Translations under genes and position numbers: made by a program
Notes under the pieces: model-generated
Told to the model about the DNA's origin: nothing
Database searches by the model: none
Seen by the model: only the letters and a program-made list of their open reading frames with translations
Source of the DNA: Dechloromonas sp.
Lineage (GTDB): Bacteria; Pseudomonadota; Gammaproteobacteria; Burkholderiales; Rhodocyclaceae
Reading direction: 5' to 3'
NCBI GenBank assembly: GCA_017302355.1
Contig: JAFLDQ010000172.1
Coordinates: forward strand, 1-7,111
Length of the DNA: 7,111 bases
In this document: positions 1 to 6,195 of the stretch, piece after piece
Position numbering within the stretch: position 1 is the stretch's first letter
Layout of the letters: the number at the start of each line of letters is the position of its first letter

Positions 1-561
1 AACCAGGGCGCTTATACCGGCAAGGTCAGCGCCGACATGCTCAAGGAAATCGGCGTCGATTTCGTCATCATCGGCCACTCCGAGCAGCGCAGCTACTTCG
101 GCGAGACCGATGAAACGGTCAACAAGAAGGTCAGGAAGGTTCAGTCCCTCGACATGACGCCGATCATCTGCATCGGCGAGACGCTGGCCGAGCGCAAGGA
201 GGGCAGGCTCGAAGCCGTGCTGACCACCCAGGTGAACGGCGCCTACGCCGGTCTGTCGGCCGACGACGCGCGGCGCACGGTCATCGCCTACGAGCCGGTC
301 TGGGCGATTGGCACGGGCGTCACCGCCAGCGACGACGAAGCGCAGGAAGCGCATGCCTTCGTGCGCGGCTTGCTGGCCAGCCTCTACGGTGACGATGTCG
401 CCCAGTCGATCTCGATCCAGTACGGCGGCTCGATGAAACCCGAGAATGCCGCGGGTCTGCTGGCTCAGAAGGACATCGACGGCGGTCTGATCGGCGGCGC
501 GGCGCTGAAGGCCGAAAGCTTCCTGGGTATCGTTACCCCGGGCGAGTCGATCCGCAAGTAG
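1..561 (+). CDS. tpiA: Triosephosphate isomerase, 5'-truncated by window edge
   Basis: This cytoplasmic enzyme interconverts dihydroxyacetone phosphate and glyceraldehyde 3-phosphate in glycolysis and gluconeogenesis. The frame is open from base 1 and gives 186 visible residues before a TAG stop at 559-561. An internal ATG at 37 is not the real start, because the preceding residues (NQGAYTGKVSAD) already match the family. Visible signatures are the catalytic histidine in GHSEQR (visible residue 26), the catalytic glutamate in AYEPVWAIGTG (visible residue 98) followed by the phosphate-gripping loop, and the phosphate-binding segments YGGSMKPENA and GGLIGGAAL near the C-terminus. Compared with the usual length of about 250 residues, some 70 N-terminal residues, including the strand 1 lysine region, lie off the left edge. 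No secG follows it, although that is a common downstream neighbour in proteobacteria. The sequence style (DETVNKKV, GGLIGGAAL) seems not to be the usual betaproteobacterial type, but this is an impression from memory. Confidence 0.97.
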   Translation, partial: NQGAYTGKVSADMLKEIGVDFVIIGHSEQRSYFGETDETVNKKVRKVQSLDMTPIICIGETLAERKEGRLEAVLTTQVNGAYAGLSADDARRTVIAYEPVWAIGTGVTASDDEAQEAHAFVRGLLASLYGDDVAQSISIQYGGSMKPENAAGLLAQKDIDGGLIGGAALKAESFLGIVTPGESIRK

Positions 562-570
562 TGCGTTCGA

Positions 571-596
571 GCGCGGGGCCGCGACAGGCTCCGCGC
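571..596 (+). terminator. Strong GC hairpin just after tpiA (possible terminator)
   Basis: Arm GCGCGGGGCC (571-580) pairs with GGCTCCGCGC (587-596) through ten base pairs, one of them a G-U, around the six-base loop GCGACA. It begins nine bases after the tpiA stop, where a transcript-end hairpin is expected. No run of T follows, so it is not a classical intrinsic terminator. It could stabilise the mRNA 3' end or act with Rho. Confidence 0.45.
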
Positions 597-759
597 CGTC
601 CACGGCCGCGCGCCGCGCCGGCGCGCCCCTGATTCCAGTTCAACCACTGACGCGGGCCCGCAGCGACCGGCGAACCCGACCCCGGGCGCTTGCCCTCGCC
701 GAGCCGTGCCGGGCGGTGCGCGAAGTCTCATGACAGACAGATTCGCCAGGACATGAATC

Positions 760-763
760 AGGA
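760..763 (+). promoter_or_regulatory. Ribosome binding site that selects the kup start at 771
   Basis: AGGA at 760-763 lies seven bases before ATG 771, an ideal Shine-Dalgarno spacing. The alternative ATG at 753 has an AGGA only one base upstream, which is too close, and the TTG at 690 has no clear site. This favours ATG 771 as the kup start. Confidence 0.6.
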
Positions 764-770
764 CCACAGC

Positions 771-2672
771 ATGGCAACCGCGAGCGCGCCCGCTGGCGAA
801 AAGCCGGGTCTGGCCGCCACCGCGCTGGCAGCGATGGGGGTGGTCTTTGGCGACATCGGCACGAGCCCGCTGTATACGGTCAGGGAGATCTTTGGCGGGC
901 ATCATGCGGTTCCCGTGACCGTCGACAACGTACTCGGCATCCTGTCGCTCGTCTTCTGGGCGATGACCATCACCGTCTCGCTCAAGTACGTCCTCTTCAT
1001 CACCCGCGCCGACAACCGGGGCGAGGGCGGCATCATGGCCCTGACCGCGCTGGCGTTGCGCACGGCCAACGCGTCGCCGCGGCTGCTCTGGCTGCTTTCG
1101 GCACTTGGCATTTTTGGCGCCGCGCTATTTTACGGCGATGCCGTGATCACCCCGGCGATGTCGGTGCTTGGCGCTGTCGAAGGACTCGAGGTGGCCCTCC
1201 CGGTGCTCAAGCCCTACATCCTGCCGATTGCCATCGTCATCCTGGCTCTGCTCTTCCTGTTCCAGCGGCGCGGCACCGCGGCCGTCGGGGCACTGTTCGG
1301 TCCGGTCATGCTGCTGTGGTTCGTCACGCTCGGGGTGCTCGGACTGTTTCAGGTGATCGCGCACCCGGGCGTGCTGCGGGCGATCCATCCCTGGTATGCG
1401 ATTGCCTTTGTCGCCGAACACCGGGGCCTCGCGTTTCTCGCACTGGGCTCGGTCGTCCTGGCGATCACCGGCGGCGAGGCGCTGTACGCCGACATGGGTC
1501 ATTTCGGTCGACGCGCGATCAAGTGGGCCTGGTTCGTCGCCGTCTTTCCCCTCCTGTATCTCAACTACCTTGGCCAGGGCGCGCTGATCCTCGCCAATCC
1601 GAAGGCGCTCGACAACCCGTTCTTTCTGATGATGCCCAACGAGAACCTGGTGCTCCCGCTGGTCGTCCTGGCCACCGCCGCGACGGTGATCGCTTCGCAG
1701 GCAGTCATTTCCGGCGCGTTTTCGCTCACCAGCCAGGCGATGCAGCTGGGCTACTGCCCACGCCTTCAGGTGAAGTTCACCTCGGAACACGCCAAGGGCC
1801 AGATCTACATCCCGAACATCAACTGGCTGCTCCTGCTTGCCGTCATCGTCGTCGTGCTGGGGTTCGGCTCGTCTTCCAATCTGGCGTCCGCCTACGGCAT
1901 CGCCGTGACCCTGACCATGATGATCGACACCATACTGGCTTTCGTCGTGGTCCGTTCGCTATGGAAATGGAACTGGGCGTACGCCGCAATCTTCCTGGTG
2001 TTCTTCGTGGCCGTCGACCTTGCCTTCTTCCTCGCCAACGTCACGAAGATCCCCGACGGAGGCTGGTTCCCGCTGGTGGTGGGTGGATCCGTCTGCGTGC
2101 TGCTGTCCACCTGGCGACTGGGTCGCCGGTTGCTGAGCGAGCGCCAGAGAGAGCGGGCGATACCGCTCGACGATTTCATCGCGGGTCTGGCCGTGGATGG
2201 ACCGCAACGGGTCGACGGGACCGGCGTCTTCCTGACCGCGAACCCGCAGGGAGTCCCCCGGGCCATGCTGCACAACCTCAATCACAACAAGGTCCTGCAC
2301 CGGCGCGTCGTGGTGCTGAACGTCATCAGCGAAGACGTTCCGCACGTTCCCGAGAGCGAGCGCGTGCGCGCCGAAGCGCTTCCCGGCGGGTTTCATCGGG
2401 TCATCGTCCGCTACGGCTTCAAGGACGATCCCGACCTGCCACGCGCCCTGGAACTGTGCGGGGACATCGGCCTGCATTTCAACCTGATGGAGACTTCGTT
2501 CTTTCTCGGCCGCGAGACGGTTGTCGGGCTGCCCCTCGCGCAGCATTCGCGCATGGCGCACTGGCGGCAGATCCTGTTCAACTGGATGTTCCGAAACGCC
2601 GACACGGCAACGGCCTTTTTCAAGATCCCGCCCAATCGCGTCGTCGAGCTTGGAGCGCAGGTCGAGCTCTGA
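771..2672 (+). CDS. kup: Kup-family low-affinity potassium/proton symporter
   Basis: This inner-membrane protein of the KUP/HAK/KT family takes up potassium, probably with protons. From ATG 771 it is 633 residues (MATASAPAG...), close to the roughly 620-630 usual for bacterial Kup. In-frame extension to ATG 753 or TTG 690 adds 6 or 27 residues without a better ribosome site. Family signatures in order: GVVFGDIGTSPLYT in the first membrane helix (about 24-36), RADNRGEGGIMALTAL (about 79-94), FYGDAVITPAMS (about 120-131), ITGGEALYADMGHFG (about 232-246), NYLGQGALI (about 265-273), SGAFSLTSQAMQLG (about 314-327), and GIAVTLTMMIDT (about 376-387). Many hydrophobic helices, probably twelve, fill residues 15 to about 450. 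A soluble cytoplasmic C-terminal domain follows, with VFLTANPQGVPRAMLHNLNHNKVLH and GFHRVIVRYGF. No AT-rich promoter is evident in the 209 bases after tpiA. It converges with hsdR. Confidence 0.96.
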   Translation: MATASAPAGEKPGLAATALAAMGVVFGDIGTSPLYTVREIFGGHHAVPVTVDNVLGILSLVFWAMTITVSLKYVLFITRADNRGEGGIMALTALALRTANASPRLLWLLSALGIFGAALFYGDAVITPAMSVLGAVEGLEVALPVLKPYILPIAIVILALLFLFQRRGTAAVGALFGPVMLLWFVTLGVLGLFQVIAHPGVLRAIHPWYAIAFVAEHRGLAFLALGSVVLAITGGEALYADMGHFGRRAIKWAWFVAVFPLLYLNYLGQGALILANPKALDNPFFLMMPNENLVLPLVVLATAATVIASQAVISGAFSLTSQAMQLGYCPRLQVKFTSEHAKGQIYIPNINWLLLLAVIVVVLGFGSSSNLASAYGIAVTLTMMIDTILAFVVVRSLWKWNWAYAAIFLVFFVAVDLAFFLANVTKIPDGGWFPLVVGGSVCVLLSTWRLGRRLLSERQRERAIPLDDFIAGLAVDGPQRVDGTGVFLTANPQGVPRAMLHNLNHNKVLHRRVVVLNVISEDVPHVPESERVRAEALPGGFHRVIVRYGFKDDPDLPRALELCGDIGLHFNLMETSFFLGRETVVGLPLAQHSRMAHWRQILFNWMFRNADTATAFFKIPPNRVVELGAQVEL

Positions 2673-2711
2673 TTCGCGATGGCAAGGAATCTGCGCGTCA
2701 GCGAAGGGTCG

Positions 2712-2749
2712 CGGCTGCGCCCGCGTCAGCGGTTGCCGGCTGCGCCCGC
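2712..2749. repeat. 13-base direct repeat in the kup/hsdR junction
   Basis: The sequence CGGCTGCGCCCGC occurs at 2712-2724 and again at 2737-2749, a 25-base period. It lies in the non-coding junction between the convergent genes kup and hsdR. It may be a small tandem duplication or ordinary GC-rich drift; no function can be read from it. Confidence 0.5.
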
Positions 2750-2750
2750 C

Positions 2751-2767
2751 GCTGCCCAGGCGGCAGC
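2751..2767. terminator. Small hairpin between convergent kup and hsdR (weak terminator candidate)
   Basis: GCTGCC (2751-2756) and GGCAGC (2762-2767) form a six-base-pair stem around the loop CAGGC, 79 bases after the kup stop and 40 bases beyond the hsdR stop. A short T-rich stretch, CCTTTTCT, follows on the plus strand near 2783-2790, too far away for a textbook intrinsic terminator. The site is where a shared terminator would be useful, but the evidence is thin. Confidence 0.25.
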
Positions 2768-2806
2768 CCCGAATTGCGGGCACCTTTTCTCAAACGCCAT
2801 CGGAAA

Positions 2807-5800
2807 TCAAGCCCAAGCCTCCCCCAGCGCCTCCGCCTGCTGAAGCACCAGTTCCACCGCCCCCTCCTGCTGGTCCGGCGGATATTTGTATTTCTTGAGT
2901 ATCCGCTTCACCATGATGCGCAGCTTGGCCCGGATGCTCGCGCGCGCCGACCAGTCCACGGTGATGTTTTTCCGCAGGTTTTCGGTCAGTTCGTGGGCAA
3001 TCTTCTTGAGCGTCTCGTCACTCAACTCACGAACCGCTGATTCGTTATTGGCCAGCGCATCGTAGAAGCGGATTTCATCCTCCGTCAGCCCCAGTGCCTC
3101 GCCCCGGTTGGCGGCGGCGTGGAACTTCCTGGCCATCTCGATGAGTTCCTCGATGACCTGGGCGGTCTCGATGGCCCGGTTCTGGTAACGCTTCACCACG
3201 TTGCTCAGCATTTCGGAGAACTTCCTCTCCTGGACGAGGTTGCTGGCAAACCGTGACCTGATTTCCCCCTCCAGCAAACGCTCCAGCAACTCGACGGCCA
3301 GATTCCGCTCGGGCAGGTTGCGCACCTCAGCCAGGAAGGCGTCATCCAGGATGCCGATGTTCGGCTTGTCGAGGCCGACCGCCTCGAACACATCGACCAC
3401 CTCTTCGGAAACCACCGCCGAGCCGATGATTTGCCGGATGGCCAGTTCCCGCTCCTCGTTGGTCTTCTTCTGCTGGCTGATGTCCCGCTTGGTCAGGATG
3501 ACCTTCACGGCCTGCATGAAGGCGACTTCCTCGCGCACGGCCTTGGCCTCATCCAGCGTGCAGCAGAGCGTGAAGGCCTTGCTCATGGCCAATGCGGTGT
3601 CGGCGAAGCGCTTCCTGCCCTCCTTCAGGCCCAGCACATGGTTGGCGGCGCCGGCCAGGCGCTTGTGGCCAGCAGTGAGGAAGTCGCCATAGTCGAAGCC
3701 GTGCAGCATGCCGCGCAGGATGTCGAGCTGTTCCTCCAGCACCGAGTACGCCTCGGCAGCATCCACCGTGGGGCGGCCACGGCCCTGGCTGGCGGTGTAT
3801 TCCTTGAGGGCAGACTTCAACTCGTTGGCAATCCCGATGTAGTCCACCACCAGACCGCCTTGCTTGTCCTTGAAGACGCGATTCACCCGGGCGATGGCCT
3901 GCATCAGGTTGTGGCCCTTCATCGGCTTGTCGACGTAGAGCGTATGGACACAGGGCGCATCGAAGCCGGTCAGCCACATGTCGCGCACGATGACGATCTG
4001 CAATGGGTCTGCCGGGTCCTTGAAGCGCTTTTCCAGGCGCTTCTTGACCTTGCCGCTGTAGATATGGGGCCGCAGCAAGGCCTTGTCGCTGGCCGAGCCG
4101 GTCATCACGATCTTGATGGCGCCCTTTTCCGGGTCGGCGTTGTGCCACTCCGGGCGGAGCTTGATGATTTCGTTGTAGAGGTGGACGCAGATGTCGCGGC
4201 TCATGGCGACGACCATCGCCTTGCCGGTCTGCGCCTTGCAGCGTTCCTCGTAGTGGGCCACCAGGTCGGCGGCTACCGCGGCAACCCGCGGCTCGGCGCC
4301 GACTACCTTCTCCAGCGCCGCCCAGCGGCTCTTCAGCCTGGCCTGCTGGCTTTCCTCTTCATCCTCGGCGAGTTCATCGACCTCGGCATCGATCTGGGGA
4401 AGCTCGTCGGCCTTGAGCGAGAGCCTGGCCAGGCGCGACTCGAAGTAGATGGCCACCGTGGCGCCGTCTTCCTTGGCCTGCTGCATGTCGTAGACGTGGA
4501 TGTAGTCGCCGAACACGGCGCGGGTGTCGCGGTCCTCGCTGGACACCGGGGTACCGGTGAAGGCGACGAAGGTCGCATTGGGCAGCGCGTCGCGCAGGTG
4601 TTGGGCATAGCCGACCTGATACACGACCTGCGGCTCGGCCGCCTGCAACCGGCTGGCGTCGTTGGCTGGATTTTGCCCGGTTTCCGCGGTCGACCGCAAA
4701 ATCCGGCCGATTTTCAGTTTCGCGTCGAAGCCATACTGCGTGCGGTGCGCCTCGTCGGCGATGACGACGATGTTGCGGCGTTCCGACAGCACGGGAAAAA
4801 CATCCTTATCCTCGCCGGGCATGAACTTCTGGATGGTGGCAAAGACGATACCGCCGGAAGGCCGGTTGCTCAATTTTGCGCGCAAATCCTGCCGCGTTTC
4901 CGCTTGTACCGGCTGCTCGCGCAACAAATCCTGCGCCAGTGAAAACACGCCGAAAAGCTGGCCGTCCAGGTCGTTGCGGTCGGTGATGACGACGATGGTC
5001 GGGTTCTCCATCGCCGCTTCCTGCATCACCCGGGCGGCGAAGCAGGTCATGGTGATGCTCTTGCCGCTGCCTTGCGTATGCCAGACCACGCCGCCCTTGT
5101 GAGAACCGCCGGGGCGGGAGGCGGTCACCACCTGCTGGATGGCCGAGCGCACCGCGTGGTACTGGTGGTAGCCGGCAATCTTCTTGACCAGGGTGCCGTC
5201 ATCCTCGAACAGCACGAAGAAGCGCAGGTAGTCGAGCAGACAGACCGGGGCCAGCACGCCGCGCACCAGCGTTTCCAGTTCGTTGAACTGGCCGAGCGGG
5301 TCGAGGGTGACGCCGTCGATGGTGCGCCACTGCATGAAGCGTTCGGCACTTGCCGACAGCGAACCCAGCCGCGCCTCGCTGCCGTCGGAGATCACCAGCA
5401 ACTCGTTGTAGCGGAAGACCTCGGGAATCTCTTCCTTGTAAGTCTGGATCTGGTCGAAGGCCTTCCAGATGTCGGCGTTCTCGTCGGCCGGATTCTTCAG
5501 TTCGATCAGCACCAGCGGCAGGCCATTCACGAACAGGATGATGTCCGGCCGGCGAGTGTGCTTCGGCCCCCTGAGCGAAAACTGGTTGATCGCCAGCCAC
5601 TCGTTCAAGCCGCCCCCTCTCCCGCCGGGAGAGGGCTGGGGTGAGGGTTCGCTCCAGTCGATCAGGCGCACGAAATCGCCGCGCGTTTCACCGTCCTTCT
5701 GGTATCCGACCGGCACCCCGCCGACCAGCAGCTTGTGGAAATGACGATTGGCCGACAGCAGCGCCGGCGTGCCCAGATCGAGCACCTGGCGCACCGCATC

Positions 5801-5995
5801 GGCGCGGGCGGCGGCGGGAATCTGCGGATTGATGCGGTCGACCGCCGATTTGAGGCGATTTTCCAGCAGAACCTGCTGGTAGCTCGAACGCTCCGGCGCC
5901 TCGCCATCCGGCGCCAACTCCGGGCCGTAGAGATGGGTATAGCCAACCTCGCCCAGCCAGAGCAGCGCTTCCGTTTCGAGCTGGTTTTCGGTCAT
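2807..5995 (-). CDS. hsdR: Type I restriction enzyme, endonuclease/translocase subunit R
   Basis: This is the motor and nuclease subunit of a type I restriction-modification complex. With HsdM and HsdS it pumps DNA using ATP and cuts at distance from unmethylated sites. The 1062 residues are a normal length. The N-terminal nuclease domain has a PD-(D/E)xK core: D151 in RRPDIILF, then E165 and K167 in LIELKN, followed by the QIQTY element at 182-186. Helicase motifs: Walker A HTQGSGKS (306-313), DEAH box (414-417), TGTP motif III (480-483), motif V region [10 protein letters not shown] (672-681), and motif [10 protein letters not shown] (699-706). A long helical C-terminal region (about 740-1062) matches the usual R-subunit C-terminus. 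Start ATG 5995 gives the typical [14 protein letters not shown] opening and has GGAA six bases upstream (6002-6005). The ATG overlaps the TGA of an upstream 25-codon ORF. Two odd segments, residues 115-130 and about 430-444, look like in-frame palindromic insertions; all key motifs survive. Confidence 0.97.
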   Translation of the reverse strand: MTENQLETEALLWLGEVGYTHLYGPELAPDGEAPERSSYQQVLLENRLKSAVDRINPQIPAAARADAVRQVLDLGTPALLSANRHFHKLLVGGVPVGYQKDGETRGDFVRLIDWSEPSPQPSPGGRGGGLNEWLAINQFSLRGPKHTRRPDIILFVNGLPLVLIELKNPADENADIWKAFDQIQTYKEEIPEVFRYNELLVISDGSEARLGSLSASAERFMQWRTIDGVTLDPLGQFNELETLVRGVLAPVCLLDYLRFFVLFEDDGTLVKKIAGYHQYHAVRSAIQQVVTASRPGGSHKGGVVWHTQGSGKSITMTCFAARVMQEAAMENPTIVVITDRNDLDGQLFGVFSLAQDLLREQPVQAETRQDLRAKLSNRPSGGIVFATIQKFMPGEDKDVFPVLSERRNIVVIADEAHRTQYGFDAKLKIGRILRSTAETGQNPANDASRLQAAEPQVVYQVGYAQHLRDALPNATFVAFTGTPVSSEDRDTRAVFGDYIHVYDMQQAKEDGATVAIYFESRLARLSLKADELPQIDAEVDELAEDEEESQQARLKSRWAALEKVVGAEPRVAAVAADLVAHYEERCKAQTGKAMVVAMSRDICVHLYNEIIKLRPEWHNADPEKGAIKIVMTGSASDKALLRPHIYSGKVKKRLEKRFKDPADPLQIVIVRDMWLTGFDAPCVHTLYVDKPMKGHNLMQAIARVNRVFKDKQGGLVVDYIGIANELKSALKEYTASQGRGRPTVDAAEAYSVLEEQLDILRGMLHGFDYGDFLTAGHKRLAGAANHVLGLKEGRKRFADTALAMSKAFTLCCTLDEAKAVREEVAFMQAVKVILTKRDISQQKKTNEERELAIRQIIGSAVVSEEVVDVFEAVGLDKPNIGILDDAFLAEVRNLPERNLAVELLERLLEGEIRSRFASNLVQERKFSEMLSNVVKRYQNRAIETAQVIEELIEMARKFHAAANRGEALGLTEDEIRFYDALANNESAVRELSDETLKKIAHELTENLRKNITVDWSARASIRAKLRIMVKRILKKYKYPPDQQEGAVELVLQQAEALGEAWA
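4664..4708. repeat. Inverted repeat embedded in hsdR between helicase motifs II and III
   Basis: Left arm GGCTGGATTTTGC (4664-4676) and right arm GCAAAATCCGGCC (4696-4708) pair over 13 positions with a single T/G mismatch. Nine consecutive pairs, GGATTTTGC with GCAAAATCC, are perfect. The 19-base centre contains most of a perfect 12-base palindrome, GCGGTCGACCGC (4686-4697). A further AAAATC/GATTTT pair (4698-4703 and 4709-4714) continues the pattern. It encodes HsdR residues 430-444, inside a stretch (about 428-455) that seems longer than in relatives, where [14 protein letters not shown] is soon followed by [14 protein letters not shown]. The inverted repeat is seen directly; that it is an insertion is inferred from remembered family sequence. 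Confidence 0.6.
5606..5653 (-). repeat. In-frame dispersed-type palindromic repeat inside hsdR
   Basis: On the coding strand this reads as a CCCTCACCCCAGCCCTCTCC-type element followed by its complement, GGGAGAGGG. The hairpin core on the plus strand is CCCTCTCCCG (5615-5624), one base, then CGGGAGAGGG (5626-5635); nine pairs can form around a three-base loop. Such elements are usually intergenic in proteobacterial chromosomes. Here it is translated as [16 protein letters not shown] (HsdR residues 115-130), between the conserved LIDW and NEWLAINQF segments, without breaking the frame. The low-complexity Pro/Ser/Gly composition is unlike the surrounding protein and sits about 20 residues before the nuclease aspartate. 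Confidence 0.8.
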
Positions 5996-6069
5996 GAGCC
6001 GTTCCGTTTCATTCCGCCAACCGCTTCGCCCAGGGTGGTGGAAATAGCGTAAGTCCCGGTACGGCGCAT
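5992..6069 (-). pseudogene. 25-codon ORF, probable 5' remnant of a fic-family gene, overlapping hsdR start
   Basis: ATG at 6067-6069 opens a 25-codon frame that begins [17 protein letters not shown] and ends GGMKRNGS before a TGA at 5992-5994. The TGA overlaps the hsdR ATG as ATGA. The first 17 residues resemble the N-terminus of Fic-family proteins (RTG-Y...S/T-T-x-GE-x-V, normally followed by an AFVP-x-PLPP segment) that are often encoded in type I restriction operons. If so, nearly all of a gene of over 350 codons has been deleted, including the catalytic HPFxxGNGR motif, leaving no Fic activity. The overlapping stop and start suggest that translation of this leader now feeds ribosomes to hsdR. 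It could instead be a chance ORF or a native leader peptide. The resemblance is from memory, not from an alignment. Confidence 0.5.
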
Positions 6070-6103
6070 GATACGAAAAGATTCTTTAAATGACGCTCAC
6101 GAT

Positions 6104-6131
6104 ATTAAAGCAAGCGTTAATACGTTGTCAC
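6104..6131 (-). promoter_or_regulatory. Probable sigma70 promoter for the remnant and hsdR
   Basis: Read on the minus strand, GTGACA (6126-6131; five of six to TTGACA) and TTTAAT (6104-6109; five of six to TATAAT) are separated by 16 bases. A start near 6097 would leave about 28 bases before the ATG of the 25-codon ORF. The site lies in an AT-rich island (about 37% GC over 6061-6120) within otherwise GC-rich DNA. It would allow hsdR to be transcribed separately from hsdM and hsdS. Confidence 0.5.
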
Positions 6132-6173
6132 GCAACCAAAGGATTCTTGAGAGTGCTTGTTGCAGCGCAAACG

Positions 6174-6187
6174 GCTACGACCGTAGC
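6174..6187. repeat. Small inverted repeat after the hsdS stop
   Basis: GCTACG (6174-6179) and CGTAGC (6182-6187) are perfect arms around two bases, beginning eight bases beyond the hsdS stop codon. On the minus strand it is followed by CGTTTGC rather than a T-run. It is more likely a weak hairpin or a protein-binding palindrome than an intrinsic terminator. Confidence 0.3.
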
Positions 6188-6195
6188 TGAAAACA

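Noticed and set aside
614..625. Perfect 12-base palindrome CGCGCCGGCGCG between tpiA and kup
   Set aside because: Such strings arise easily in very GC-rich intergenic DNA; there is no loop, no T-run and no second copy to suggest a function.
690..692. TTG start for kup, adding 27 residues
   Set aside because: The added residues are Arg/Ser/Asp-rich with no Kup similarity, and the best ribosome site is placed for ATG 771.
1316..3040. Open frame of about 570 codons overlapping kup and the hsdR end on the plus strand
   Set aside because: It is an Arg/Pro/Ala-rich translation out of frame with kup, runs across a gene boundary, and has no family signature; typical shadow in GC-rich DNA.
3431..4942. 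Open frame of about 500 codons on the plus strand, opposite hsdR
   Set aside because: It is antisense to well-conserved HsdR helicase motifs, has no recognisable protein features, and is explained by GC-rich codon bias that keeps the opposite frame open.
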